A stretch of 64,000 nucleotides of DNA, taken from Lachnospiraceae bacterium. Its GTDB lineage: Bacteria; Bacillota; Clostridia; Lachnospirales; Lachnospiraceae. The notes beneath the pieces are model-generated. The model was not told where the DNA came from, did no database searches, and saw only the letters and a program-made list of their open reading frames with translations. Of this stretch, positions 19,010-28,993 are shown one piece after another. Where the stretch lies: positions 1-64,000 of the forward strand of contig JAAWNY010000006.1 of NCBI GenBank assembly GCA_022799175.1. The letters run 5' to 3'. Position 1 is the first letter of the stretch. Each line of letters begins with the position of its first letter. Position numbers and translations under genes: made by a program.

Positions 19010-19984
19010 ATGGATTGTTATTTTGCACCCATGGAGGGAGTTACTGGTTATGTATATCGAAATGCCCATCATAAATTTTATGGCGGAATCAGCCGGTATT
19101 ATACCCCGTTCATTGCACCGAATTTGTCCCGGAAATTGACATCCCGGGAACTGAATGATGTATTACCAGAGCACAATTCGGGAATATGTGTGGTACCTCA
19201 GATTTTGACGAATCGTGAGGAAGATTTCGTATGGGCAGCTGAAAAATTGCAAAAATTAGGTTATAAAGAGGTCAATCTGAATTTGGGATGCCCATCCGGT
19301 ACTGTGGTAACGAAAAATCGTGGAGCCGGATTTCTGTCTCTACCATCAAAACTGGATCAATTCCTGGAGATAGTGAGTGAGCATATGGGACAATTGGGAA
19401 TGAAATTTTCTATAAAAACGCGGATTGGCAGGAGCGATCCGGCGGAATTTCAGGAACTTTTGAAAATTTTCAATCGATATCCTCTGGAAAGGTTGATTAT
19501 CCATCCCCGTGTTCAAACGGATTTTTATCGGAATCATCCCAATTGGGAGGAGTTTGAGAGAGCCGTGAAAGAAAGCAAAAATCCACTTTGTTATAATGGA
19601 GATATTTTTACATCCGAAGATTATATGGCTTTTAAAAGAGTATTTCCGAAAGTGGATACCATCATGCTGGGTCGGGGGCTTTTGAAAAATCCGGGGTTGG
19701 CAAAGGAGCTTAAAGGAACGATAAAATATAGCCACGAGAATGAAAAGAGGCAGCGTTTAAGAGATTTTCATGATACCATTTTGGCGGGCTATCGGGAGGC
19801 GATTCCTGGTGACAGGAATGTGCTTTTTAAAATGAAGGAGTTGTGGTCTTATCTGGGAGAGCTGTTTGAAGGGGGAGAGCGTCCTTTAAAAAAGATAAAA
19901 AAGGCCAACAGAATAGAAGATTATAGGGCTGCCGTGGAGCTGCTTTTTGCGTGTGGATTTAAGACGATGAATTTTGAGGATTAA
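19010..19984 (+). CDS. dus: tRNA-dihydrouridine synthase family protein
   Basis: APMEGVTGYVYRNAHHKF, NLGCPSGTVVTKNRGAGFL, IKTRIG. Confidence 0.9.
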   Translation: MDCYFAPMEGVTGYVYRNAHHKFYGGISRYYTPFIAPNLSRKLTSRELNDVLPEHNSGICVVPQILTNREEDFVWAAEKLQKLGYKEVNLNLGCPSGTVVTKNRGAGFLSLPSKLDQFLEIVSEHMGQLGMKFSIKTRIGRSDPAEFQELLKIFNRYPLERLIIHPRVQTDFYRNHPNWEEFERAVKESKNPLCYNGDIFTSEDYMAFKRVFPKVDTIMLGRGLLKNPGLAKELKGTIKYSHENEKRQRLRDFHDTILAGYREAIPGDRNVLFKMKELWSYLGELFEGGERPLKKIKKANRIEDYRAAVELLFACGFKTMNFED

Positions 19985-20110
19985 AGGGATTTTTTGGTTT
20001 TGTAAATTTTCACTTTTCTATTTTGCCGATCTGTGCTATACTTACCCCGATATCATGTCAGAGATAAAGAATGCCGAATGTTCTGGCAGATGTCATAAAA
20101 TAAAATAAAA

Positions 20111-20213
20111 AGCAGAGTAGGTCTGTGCGCGTTAAGTGCCGGGTGGACGGGGAGTTGCCAGCCGGACGAAAAGAACAGAAGTTCTTGCGGTGCATGGTCC
20201 GCATCCCGCTGCA
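20111..20213 (+). ncRNA. Tetrahydrofolate (THF) riboswitch
   Basis: agcagagtaggtctgtgcgcgttaagtgccggg...gttcttgcggtgcatggtccgcatcccgctgc matches the conserved THF element cores; directly upstream of folT. Confidence 0.88.
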
Positions 20214-20277
20214 AAGAGGATAATTGCCGGAATTATCTCCTTTGTGCCGCGAGAGGTCTGCAAAGGAGGTAATTTTT

Positions 20278-20847
20278 ATGAGAAAATTAGCAACTTTGTT
20301 CACCGATTCGTACAACGAATTGAAACATGTGAGAACACTCACTCTGACGGGGATGATGGGAGCTGTCTCGGTTGTCCTAGGGTATCTGACACTGGCAATT
20401 GGCGATTATATTAAGATTGGTTTTTCCACGATTGCCAATCAGCTCGTCTATTATTTGTTTGGACCAGTAGTGGGAGGAGCGTTTGGAGGAATGCTTGATA
20501 TTCTCAAATATCTGGTAAAACCGACCGGGCCTTTTTTTCCAGGATGGACATTAGGCGCATTGCTTGCCGGAGTGATCTATGGAGTCTTTTATTATAAAAA
20601 GTCCATATCCTTGTGGCGAGTGTTGGCAGCGGAGCTTGTGGTTTCGGTTCTCTGCAATATGTTATTGGGGACTTACTGGCTGACTTTGATGTATGGTAAT
20701 CGCTTCTTTGATTTGTTCTGGTTACGGGTACAGAAAAATCTAATTATGTGGCCGATTAATTCTCTTATTTTTTTCACGATAGCTAAAAATATGGAAGCTG
20801 CCGGAATTTTCCGTATTATGAAAGAATTCCGAAGAACTTCTTCGTAA
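20278..20847 (+). CDS. folT: ECF transporter S component, folate (FolT)
   Basis: ECF S-component sequence with LVYYLFGPVVGGAFGGMLDILKYLVKPTGPFFPGWTLGALLAG; preceded by THF riboswitch. Confidence 0.92.
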   Translation: MRKLATLFTDSYNELKHVRTLTLTGMMGAVSVVLGYLTLAIGDYIKIGFSTIANQLVYYLFGPVVGGAFGGMLDILKYLVKPTGPFFPGWTLGALLAGVIYGVFYYKKSISLWRVLAAELVVSVLCNMLLGTYWLTLMYGNRFFDLFWLRVQKNLIMWPINSLIFFTIAKNMEAAGIFRIMKEFRRTSS

Positions 20848-20915
20848 TAATGAAAGGAATGTACGGCATAATTTTGCATATATTGAGACAAAGGGGCTTG
20901 GAAAGGTGACAACAG

Positions 20916-22106
20916 ATGCAAATTTATGTAGTAAAAGAGGGAGACAATGTGGACTATATTGCATCCTCCATGGGAATTCCGGTGGATGCCCTGATTTATG
21001 ATAATCAGATTGAATATCCTTATCGCCTGGCTGTTGGCCAGGCACTTTTTATTGGGGAATATTCCGGAAAATTTACTGGTGACGGATACTATCAGCGGAG
21101 GGAAAATGGGGAGCGAAAAAACCGGATTCCGTTGTATGTCAGTGGATATGCGTATCCTTATATTTCGGATAAAGTGTTGGAAGAAACATTGCCAGAGCTG
21201 ACGGCGATCTATATATTTTCTTATGGCTTTACAACAGAGGGAGAGTTGGTGCCGCCTTCCCGCAATGAAGACTGGATGATTGCAGCTGCCCACCAGCAGG
21301 GAGTACGACCTGTATTGACGCTGACTCCGCTAGGAAGTGATGGACGTTTTAATAATAATCTGGTAGCGGCGTTAGTACGAGATCAGGCAATGCAAAGAAA
21401 GCTTTTGTGGGAGCTGGGTTCTGTGATGCAGCAAAAAGGATATGGGGGACTGGATATTGATTTTGAGTATATTCAGGCAGAGGATCGGGGGGCTTTTGCT
21501 GGATTTGTAGAATTTGCCACACAGGTGATGAATCTGTTTGATTATCCGGTCAGTGTGGCATTGGCGCCAAAGACCTCAAGAGATCAGCCAGGACTTTTGT
21601 ATGAAGGAGTGGATTACCGGTTGCTGGGGGCGGTAGCGAACCGAGTAATGTTGATGACTTATGAGTGGGGGTATACCTATGGTCCACCTATGGCGGTAGC
21701 TCCCCTCAATATGGTGCGACGAGTGGTGGAATATGCCATATCAGAAATACCAAAAGAGAAGATCAGTCTGGGAATTCCTAATTATGGGTATGATTGGCCG
21801 CTTCCCTATGTGCGGGGGACGACAAAGGCGACGACAATCGGGACATTAGAGGCAATTCAGCTGGCGATTGATCATGGTGTAGAGATTCGTTTTGATGAGA
21901 TAGCGCAATCACCATATTTCCGTTATTGGCAGTATGGAATTCAACATGAGGTATGGTTTGAGGATGTGAGAAGTTTGCAGGCAAAATTTGAACTGGTGAA
22001 GGAGTACGATTTAAGCGGAGTGGGGTACTGGCAGTTGATGCGATACTTTCGAGCAAATTGGCTGTTGTTAGAAGAAATGTTTGTAAGAGAGAGGGGATAT
22101 CGGTGA
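20916..22106 (+). CDS. Spore germination protein YaaH/SleL-like: LysM + GH18 domain
   Basis: N-terminal LysM (YVVKEGDNVDYIASSMGIPVDALIYDNQI) and GH18 GGLDIDFEYI motif. Confidence 0.9.
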   Translation: MQIYVVKEGDNVDYIASSMGIPVDALIYDNQIEYPYRLAVGQALFIGEYSGKFTGDGYYQRRENGERKNRIPLYVSGYAYPYISDKVLEETLPELTAIYIFSYGFTTEGELVPPSRNEDWMIAAAHQQGVRPVLTLTPLGSDGRFNNNLVAALVRDQAMQRKLLWELGSVMQQKGYGGLDIDFEYIQAEDRGAFAGFVEFATQVMNLFDYPVSVALAPKTSRDQPGLLYEGVDYRLLGAVANRVMLMTYEWGYTYGPPMAVAPLNMVRRVVEYAISEIPKEKISLGIPNYGYDWPLPYVRGTTKATTIGTLEAIQLAIDHGVEIRFDEIAQSPYFRYWQYGIQHEVWFEDVRSLQAKFELVKEYDLSGVGYWQLMRYFRANWLLLEEMFVRERGYR

Positions 22107-22273
22107 AAGGAGAATCAAAGAGCCGCAAAATGAATGGTTCTTTTTTAGAAAATACCATTTGGAGGAAGGAGATAAAACACTATCTTGTTCCTTCCTCCAA
22201 AACGGAATATTTTCAAGGCTAAACTTAATGACATGGGGCGAAAATTAGCCGTTAGACATTTCTGATATAGCAG

Positions 22274-23119
22274 TTACAATGTCAGCAATTTGTCAGCAGC
22301 TTCGTCAATCCAGGATTCTTCCAGATATTCGATGGTTCCGGCGTCTACACGTTCGGCAATGGCCGGGGTGATGGGTAACTTGGCTAAGACGGGCAAGCCG
22401 AATTCCTTGGCAATCTCATCAATGTGGCTTTCACCGAAGACAGAGATCCGCTTTTTGCAGTCCGGACATTCGAGATAGCTCATATTCTCTACCAGGCCAA
22501 GGATCGGGATGTCCATCTTTTTGGCCATATTTACGGCTTTTGAGACAATCATAGAGACTAACTCCTGAGGAGAGGTGACGATGATGATTCCATCTACCGG
22601 CAGGGATTGGAACACCGTCAAAGGTACATCGCCAGTTCCCGGCGGCATATCGACAAACATATAATCCACGTTCTCCCACAGGGCTTCCTGCCAGAATTGC
22701 TTGACGGCGCCAGCGATGACCGGTCCTCTCCAAATCACAGGATCGGTATCATGGTCTAAAAGCAGGTTCGCTGACATGATATCGATACCAGTAGCGGTAG
22801 TGGCGGGAATCATCAGACCATCCGGAGTGACGCTGATGCCGTCGGTGCCAAGTCCGAAAGACTTAGGGATAGACGGTCCCGTGATGTCAGCATCCAAAAT
22901 TGCGGTATGTTTGCCTCTGGCATTCATCTTGACAGCCAGCAGAGAGGTTACTAAAGATTTGCCGACACCGCCCTTGCCGCTGACAATGCCGATAACTTTG
23001 CCAACGGAACTAGCCGGATTTAATGGTTCTAAAAAGCTGGTGCGATCTGCGGTGCGACTGCTGCAGTTTTCTCCACAAGAACTGCAGTCATGGGTACAAT
23101 TTGCACTTGCTTCACTCAT
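22274..23119 (-). CDS. Mrp/NBP35-family ATP-binding protein
   Basis: GIVSGKGGVGKSLVTSLLA, VDMPPGTGDVPLTVFQ, N-terminal cysteine cluster CTHDCSSCGENC. Confidence 0.93.
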   Translation of the reverse strand: MSEASANCTHDCSSCGENCSSRTADRTSFLEPLNPASSVGKVIGIVSGKGGVGKSLVTSLLAVKMNARGKHTAILDADITGPSIPKSFGLGTDGISVTPDGLMIPATTATGIDIMSANLLLDHDTDPVIWRGPVIAGAVKQFWQEALWENVDYMFVDMPPGTGDVPLTVFQSLPVDGIIIVTSPQELVSMIVSKAVNMAKKMDIPILGLVENMSYLECPDCKKRISVFGESHIDEIAKEFGLPVLAKLPITPAIAERVDAGTIEYLEESWIDEAADKLLTL

Positions 23120-23339
23120 ATGAAATACCTCCTATTCATGCCGCACGGCTTATGGCTTTTTGAATGTCATATCTGTGCAGCGTTCAAATAACAATACCAG
23201 AAAAGGATACCACATTTACGGAAAAAGGAAAAGCCCTCTCGGACAGATTTTTTACTTGCATCCAGGGAGAGAACGAGGTATCATGAAAGAGAAAATAAGA
23301 AAATAAAAATAGCTGTATACAGAAAGAGGAATAGGATAT

Positions 23340-24170
23340 ATGGAGAGGAAAAGCGCCAATCGTTCGGTTGTGTTACGTATCATGATGGTGATTTGCCTGA
23401 TCGTGTTTTTGGTCAGTGGATTTTTGCTGATACGGGATTTTGTTCGGAGTAACCGGCAACAAGAGACATTTGATGAGCTCAGTGAGCGATTTGTCGGTGA
23501 GCAGATATCAGAAGATGCGCTAAAGGAGGCTATAGATAGCAAAGAAGAGGAGCTGACAAAACAACAGAAATGGAAGCTGTGGTGGGAGGAGACAGCCCAG
23601 GAGCGTTTTGCCGTTTATCATTCCATGAAAGAAGAAAATTCAGATATGATCGGTTGGGTTCGTATTGAGGGGACCAATATTGATTATCCGGTGATGCAAA
23701 GTCCAAATCAGAGAGATTATTATCTGCACCGGGACTTTTATAAAAAAAAGAGTAGTTATGGCACGCCCTATCTTTCAGAGATTTGCAGGTATGAGAATCC
23801 CAGGACCAGTTTGCTCATCAGCGGGCATCATATGAAAAATGGCTCTATGTTTGCTTCTCTTCAAAACTACACAGAATATACATTTTATACCGAACATCCT
23901 TATGTACAGTTTGATACGATGGACGAGGCAGGGAGTTATGAAGTGGCGGCAGTGATTAAACTAAGTGCATCCGGAGATCAGACAATATGGCAAAACCTTC
24001 TGTTTCCCCAGAAAGAAGGGGATTTTGAGCAGGCATGGAACCGGGTAAAAGAGCAATCTTTTTATGATATTGGGATTGAACTTACAAAAGAAGATGAATT
24101 GTTGGCGTTGGTGACTTGTGAATATACATTGAAGAATGGCAGAATCCTGTTAATTGCTAAAAGAATTTGA
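23340..24170 (+). CDS. srtB: Class B sortase
   Basis: N-terminal TM; IDYPVMQSPNQRDYYLHRDFYKKKSSYGTPYL; ISGHHM; LVTCEYTLKNGR active-site TC...R. Confidence 0.92.
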   Translation: MERKSANRSVVLRIMMVICLIVFLVSGFLLIRDFVRSNRQQETFDELSERFVGEQISEDALKEAIDSKEEELTKQQKWKLWWEETAQERFAVYHSMKEENSDMIGWVRIEGTNIDYPVMQSPNQRDYYLHRDFYKKKSSYGTPYLSEICRYENPRTSLLISGHHMKNGSMFASLQNYTEYTFYTEHPYVQFDTMDEAGSYEVAAVIKLSASGDQTIWQNLLFPQKEGDFEQAWNRVKEQSFYDIGIELTKEDELLALVTCEYTLKNGRILLIAKRI

Positions 24171-24241
24171 GAGACAGCAGGGAAAATGCGATGACATGTT
24201 TACGAAAGCATGGATAATAAACAAAAGTAAGGGGTGTACTT

Positions 24242-24949
24242 ATGAACATGAGCATGAATCCTAACAGTGATTTACATCAATCGGCAGTCAATGTTCCGGA
24301 TCTGGCCCAGGTGCCTGAGGCGCTTTTACACCAGGCACGGGAATTTCAGGAAGCGATCATGATGTATTCCTGTGCGATTCGGGAAGTGAAGACGAAACTG
24401 GAAGTATTGAATGATGAATTGTCTGTACGCAATCAGCGAAATCCGATTGAGATGATTAAATCCCGGGTAAAAAAGCCATTGAGTATTGTGGACAAGCTTC
24501 ATCGTCGGAATTTGCCGGTGACTCTGGACTCTATGGTCAACCATCTAGACGATGTGGCAGGAATCCGGGTGATCTGTTCTTTTGTGGATGATATTTACAG
24601 TATTGCACGGATGCTTGTCAGCCAGGACGATATTCGGGTGGTTGCCGTGAAAGATTATATTGAACATCCAAAACCAAACGGCTATCGCAGTTATCATCTG
24701 ATTTTAGAAGTTCCCGTATTCTTTTCGGATCGCAAGAAAGATATGCGAGTAGAAGTGCAGATTCGCACCATTGCCATGGATTTTTGGGCAAGTCTGGATC
24801 ATCAGTTGAAGTATAAAAAAGATATCGGAGTAGATGCGGATGAGATTGGCGAAGAACTGAGAAAATGCGCGGAGGTAATCGCCAAGACCGACCGTCATAT
24901 GCTGCTGATTCGTAAAAGTATTGAGGCTCAGAATGGAAAGATAAGATAA
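24242..24949 (+). CDS. Small alarmone synthetase (RelA/SpoT synthetase domain only)
   Basis: DDVAGIRVICSFVDDIYSIARML, KPNGYRSYHLILEVPV, EVQIRTIAMDFWASLDHQLKYK. Confidence 0.92.
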   Translation: MNMSMNPNSDLHQSAVNVPDLAQVPEALLHQAREFQEAIMMYSCAIREVKTKLEVLNDELSVRNQRNPIEMIKSRVKKPLSIVDKLHRRNLPVTLDSMVNHLDDVAGIRVICSFVDDIYSIARMLVSQDDIRVVAVKDYIEHPKPNGYRSYHLILEVPVFFSDRKKDMRVEVQIRTIAMDFWASLDHQLKYKKDIGVDADEIGEELRKCAEVIAKTDRHMLLIRKSIEAQNGKIR

Positions 24950-24952
24950 AAA

Positions 24953-25726
24953 TCAATACCAATAATAGGACAGGGTTTCGGTGATTCGGAATCCTGTCTT
25001 TTTGTAGAGAGAGACAGCAGGGAGGTTATCAGCAGAGACGTGCAGGAGGAGCCGTTTTAGTCCATTTTCCTGCTGAAGACGAGTCAGCAGCTGACAAAGT
25101 AGCATCAGGCCAAAGCCCTGTCCGCGTAGTCGGTCGGCGATCTCGACTTGATGGAGGCAGAGAACACCTGGAGAAACCGGAGAAGTCAGACAGGAGCCGA
25201 TAACATCTGCCGAGGAGGAAAAAGAAAGCTTCCAGATGGCATTTTCTGAAAAAACAGATTCCGGTGCGAGAAGCTTTGCATGATGTTGCGTGGATGGCGT
25301 ACATGGGAGCGATACAGAAAGCTCCCGCTCCATCCGCAATTCCTGGTGGGACAGTTCGGCGCCTAGAGCTTTGAGAGCAGCGAGGGTATCGGTACAACTG
25401 CCAGATACCGGAAACAACAGGTCGCATTCTTGGCAGCTTTCCAGCGCTAACGCGAGAAGACGGGAAAAATATCCCTTCTGCCTGTGAGCCGGATGGGTAA
25501 AGGCAACGCACTCGTAGGTAGTGTCATCCAGAGAAAGTAAGGCCAACGCACTGAGCAGATGCGAAGAAGAGTCACTGAGAAGGTAGTGGACAGAAACACC
25601 ATCCTCAGAATCGATAGGATAGGACAGGGAAAGAGAGTCATGTTTTTGACAGAGGCGAACTAAAGAAAGGAGCGCTTGTTGCTGGTCTGTGGTGAGGTGG
25701 GAGGTCTGATGAATGGCAGGGGACAT
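24953..25726 (-). CDS. GNAT-family N-acetyltransferase
   Basis: LRGQGFGLMLLCQLL and HVSADNLPAVSLYKKTGFRI. Confidence 0.88.
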   Translation of the reverse strand: MSPAIHQTSHLTTDQQQALLSLVRLCQKHDSLSLSYPIDSEDGVSVHYLLSDSSSHLLSALALLSLDDTTYECVAFTHPAHRQKGYFSRLLALALESCQECDLLFPVSGSCTDTLAALKALGAELSHQELRMERELSVSLPCTPSTQHHAKLLAPESVFSENAIWKLSFSSSADVIGSCLTSPVSPGVLCLHQVEIADRLRGQGFGLMLLCQLLTRLQQENGLKRLLLHVSADNLPAVSLYKKTGFRITETLSYYWY

Positions 25727-26014
25727 GGAGAGGATCCTTTCTGTGGTTTTTATTGAGATACCATTTTATTGTTGGAGGTCATTGGGTGGAAGATACCTGT
25801 TATGGAAATGGAACCAGATTTCTGCCCAATGGATTTTCCCCCAATACTGGCCTGTGACCAGTAATAGGAGTATATAGAAAATACACAGAAAATACAAGTG
25901 GTTAATTGTTATTTAATGAACGAAGTGATAGAATAAGGGTGCTGTTTGCCGACTGCCTTTCATAGGACGGTAGATTTTGTAACTTGGTAATAGTAAGAAA
26001 GAAGGAAACCTGAT

Positions 26015-26416
26015 ATGCGATATGTAAAAGAATGTGCAGTGATTTTGGGGATTACTCTAGTGGGAGAGTGGATGAATGATACGCTGCCGTTTCCGGTTCC
26101 GGCCGGAGTCTACGGTCTGTTTTTGATGTTGTTTTTGTTTTGTTTGGGAGTACTGAAATTGGAACAGGTGGAAGCAACGGGAAATTTTCTGTTGGATATC
26201 ATGCCAGTACTGTTTGTACCGGCGGCGGTGGGACTGATGGAAAGCTTTGAGCAGCTTCGCCCTGTGCTTGTGCCAGTGGCAGGCGTTTGCGCGATTTCGA
26301 CGCTGGTGGTGATGGGAGTTACTGGGGGGATAGCAGAGGTATTTCTCAAAAGAATGGGAAACAAAAAGACGAAGAACCGGAAAAAGAGTAGGGAAGGAAG
26401 GGGAGAGAGGAAATGA
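26015..26416 (+). CDS. LrgA/CidA family holin-like protein
   Basis: Four-TM LrgA-like sequence (PFPVPAGVYGLFLMLFLF); overlaps LrgB-like gene. Confidence 0.88.
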   Translation: MRYVKECAVILGITLVGEWMNDTLPFPVPAGVYGLFLMLFLFCLGVLKLEQVEATGNFLLDIMPVLFVPAAVGLMESFEQLRPVLVPVAGVCAISTLVVMGVTGGIAEVFLKRMGNKKTKNRKKSREGRGERK

Positions 26417-27102
26417 GCTTTGCGGGAGATTCCCTGTATTTTGGCGTTGTGATCAGTTTGTTGGCCTACTGGTGGGGGCTGTGGCTGAAAAAAAAGCTGG
26501 GATGGGCCGTACTCAATCCGATCCTGGTGGCAGTGGTGTTGGTGATTGTGGTATTAAAGCTTTTGCGGGTGGATTATGCAGATTATAATGAAGGAGCACA
26601 ATATATCAGTTATCTGTTGACACCAGCTACGGTTTGTCTGGCAATTCCACTGTATAAACAGTTAGCGCTGTTGCGGCAGAATTTGCTGGCAGTAGTGATA
26701 GCCATCGCAGCGGGAGTTGCGGCCAGTGCCGTGAGTATTTTTCTGCTGTGTCTGCTATTTCGGATGGAGCATGTTTATTATGTAACGTTGCTGCCCAAGT
26801 CAATTACCACAGCAATCGGTATGGGAGTCAGCGAAGAGGCAGGGGGGATTGTGACGATCACAGTAGTGTGCATCATCGTCACGGGTATTTTGGGAAATAT
26901 TATTGGAGAAACGGTATTTAGGTTTTTGCATCTGGAAAATCCGATTGCCCGCGGGTTGGCGTTGGGGACCTCGGCTCATGCGGTGGGGACAGCAAAAGCA
27001 CTGGAGTTGGGAGAGATTGAAGGAGCAATGAGTAGTCTGTCAGTAGCTGTGGCTGGATTGATGACTGTGGTGGTGGTTCCGCTAGTTTCTAACTGGATTT
27101 AG
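26413..27102 (+). CDS. LrgB/CidB family protein
   Basis: LLPKSITTAIGMGVSEEAGG, ARGLALGTSAHAVGTAKALELGE. Confidence 0.93.
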   Translation: MSFAGDSLYFGVVISLLAYWWGLWLKKKLGWAVLNPILVAVVLVIVVLKLLRVDYADYNEGAQYISYLLTPATVCLAIPLYKQLALLRQNLLAVVIAIAAGVAASAVSIFLLCLLFRMEHVYYVTLLPKSITTAIGMGVSEEAGGIVTITVVCIIVTGILGNIIGETVFRFLHLENPIARGLALGTSAHAVGTAKALELGEIEGAMSSLSVAVAGLMTVVVVPLVSNWI

Positions 27103-27211
27103 ACTTGAAACGCTGGTGGTGATATGCTAAAATGGAAAAAATTGACCAACGGCAGGTGACTGCGAGAGTGTTGGGCAGTTGCAGGGCCAGATAAAGTTTA
27201 AGGAGGATCGT

Positions 27212-28129
27212 ATGATTCAACAGCTGATTCAGAAGATACAAAAGACCAAGGCTCCGTTGTGTGTTGGGCTGGACCCGATGTTGGGGTACATTCCAGAACA
27301 TATTCTGAAAGCGTCATTTCAGGAATTTGGCGAGACACTGGAGGGAGCCGCCAATGCGATTTGGCATTTTAATAAAGAAATCGTGGATCATACCTGGGAT
27401 TTGATTCCCTGTGTGAAGCCACAGATTGCCATGTATGAGCAGTTTGGTATTGAGGGACTGAAGGTGTATGCGCGGACGATCCGCTATTGTCAGGACAAGG
27501 GACTTCTGGTGATCGGGGATGCTAAGCGCGGGGATATCGGGTCGACTTCCGCTGCCTACGCGACCGCCCATCTGGGGAAGGTGAAGGTGGGAGAATCTTG
27601 GCATACAGCCTTTGACACAGAGTTTTTGACCGTCAATCCTTATCTGGGAACGGATGGTGTGAAGCCTTTTGTGGATGTGTGTAAGGCGGAGGACAAGGGG
27701 ATTTTCGTATTGGTAAAGACTTCCAATCCTTCTAGTGGTGAGTTTCAAGATCGGCTAATCGATGGCAGACCTCTGTACGAGCATGTAGCGGACAAAGTTG
27801 TGGAGTGGGGGGCAGATTGTATGGATGGGGAGTACAGCAATGTAGGCGCTGTGGTAGGAGCTACCTATCCGGAGATGAGCGCGGTGCTCAGAAAGCAGAT
27901 GCCACACACTTATTTTCTGGTACCAGGCTATGGCGCACAGGGAGCAACGGCTGGAGATCTGCGCCCCTGTTTTGACGATAATGGGCTGGGGGCGATTGTA
28001 AATTCTTCGAGAGGTATCATTGCGGCATATCGTCAGGAAAAGTACGCCAAATTCGGATCGGAACATTTTGGGGAGGCTTCAAGGCAAGCGGTGATAGATA
28101 TGGCGGCGGATATCAATAGTGTATTGTAA
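27212..28129 (+). CDS. pyrF: Orotidine-5'-phosphate decarboxylase
   Basis: CVGLDPMLGYIP, DAKRGDIGSTSAAYA; pyr operon context. Confidence 0.95.
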   Translation: MIQQLIQKIQKTKAPLCVGLDPMLGYIPEHILKASFQEFGETLEGAANAIWHFNKEIVDHTWDLIPCVKPQIAMYEQFGIEGLKVYARTIRYCQDKGLLVIGDAKRGDIGSTSAAYATAHLGKVKVGESWHTAFDTEFLTVNPYLGTDGVKPFVDVCKAEDKGIFVLVKTSNPSSGEFQDRLIDGRPLYEHVADKVVEWGADCMDGEYSNVGAVVGATYPEMSAVLRKQMPHTYFLVPGYGAQGATAGDLRPCFDDNGLGAIVNSSRGIIAAYRQEKYAKFGSEHFGEASRQAVIDMAADINSVL

Positions 28130-28201
28130 GTAGAAAGTGTTGTTTCAGAATGGGAGTGGTTGCAGGAGAAATGACCGAAATCGGGGTGACAGGAGGTTGT
28201 C

Positions 28202-28993
28202 ATGGAGAAAAATAAGAAAACCGGCAAGTGGAAACAAAAGGTCCCAGTGATCTCACAGGAGTGTTTGGCCAGTGGTGTTTACAGTATGTGGATAGAGGCT
28301 GCGGATATGGCAGCGGCGGCGAGAGCTGGACAGTTTTTCTCTCTGTACACGAAGGATGCCAGCCGGCTGCTGCCTCGTCCGATTAGTATTTGTGAGATCG
28401 ACAGGGAGCAGGGCCGGTTGCGATTCGTGTATCGTGTGGTAGGGGCTGGCACGAAAGAATTTTCTCGGTATTGCCCAGGAGACGATATTACAGTGTTGGG
28501 ACCGCTAGGAAATGGTTTTCCGGTAGAAGAAGATCCAAAGAGGAGGGCCTTTTTGGTGGGGGGTGGGATCGGGATTCCGCCGATGCTGCAGCTTGCTAAG
28601 GAACTTTCGTGTGAAAAGCAGATTCTTTTAGGATATCGAGACGAGTTGTTTTTGAACCGGGAGATGGAGAGGTACGGCAATGTATGGCTGGCTACTGAGG
28701 ATGGGAGCGCCGGTACGCAGGGGAATGTACTAGATATTATTCAGGAGCATGGTCTGATAGCGGATGTGATCTATGCCTGTGGGCCGACTCCGATGCTGCG
28801 GGCCTTAAAGGAATATGCCGCACAGAATTCCATGGAGTGTTGGATTTCGTTAGAGGAGCGGATGGCCTGCGGCGTGGGAGCTTGTCTGGCTTGTGTCTGT
28901 CAGTCAAAGGAGGTGGACAGACACTCCCATGTCCATAATAAGCGGATCTGCAAGGACGGGCCGGTTTTTGCGGCATGGGAGGTGGAACTGTGA
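28202..28993 (+). CDS. pyrK: Dihydroorotate dehydrogenase electron transfer subunit
   Basis: RPISICEI, GGGIGIPPMLQLA, CGVGACLACVCQ [2Fe-2S] motif. Confidence 0.95.
   Translation: MEKNKKTGKWKQKVPVISQECLASGVYSMWIEAADMAAAARAGQFFSLYTKDASRLLPRPISICEIDREQGRLRFVYRVVGAGTKEFSRYCPGDDITVLGPLGNGFPVEEDPKRRAFLVGGGIGIPPMLQLAKELSCEKQILLGYRDELFLNREMERYGNVWLATEDGSAGTQGNVLDIIQEHGLIADVIYACGPTPMLRALKEYAAQNSMECWISLEERMACGVGACLACVCQSKEVDRHSHVHNKRICKDGPVFAAWEVEL

Noticed and set aside
27103-27211. PyrR attenuator or leader peptide upstream of pyrF
   Set aside because: A 20-codon ATG ORF exists (MEKIDQRQVTARVLGSCRAR) but there is no terminator hairpin with U-run or PyrR-loop match; support too weak
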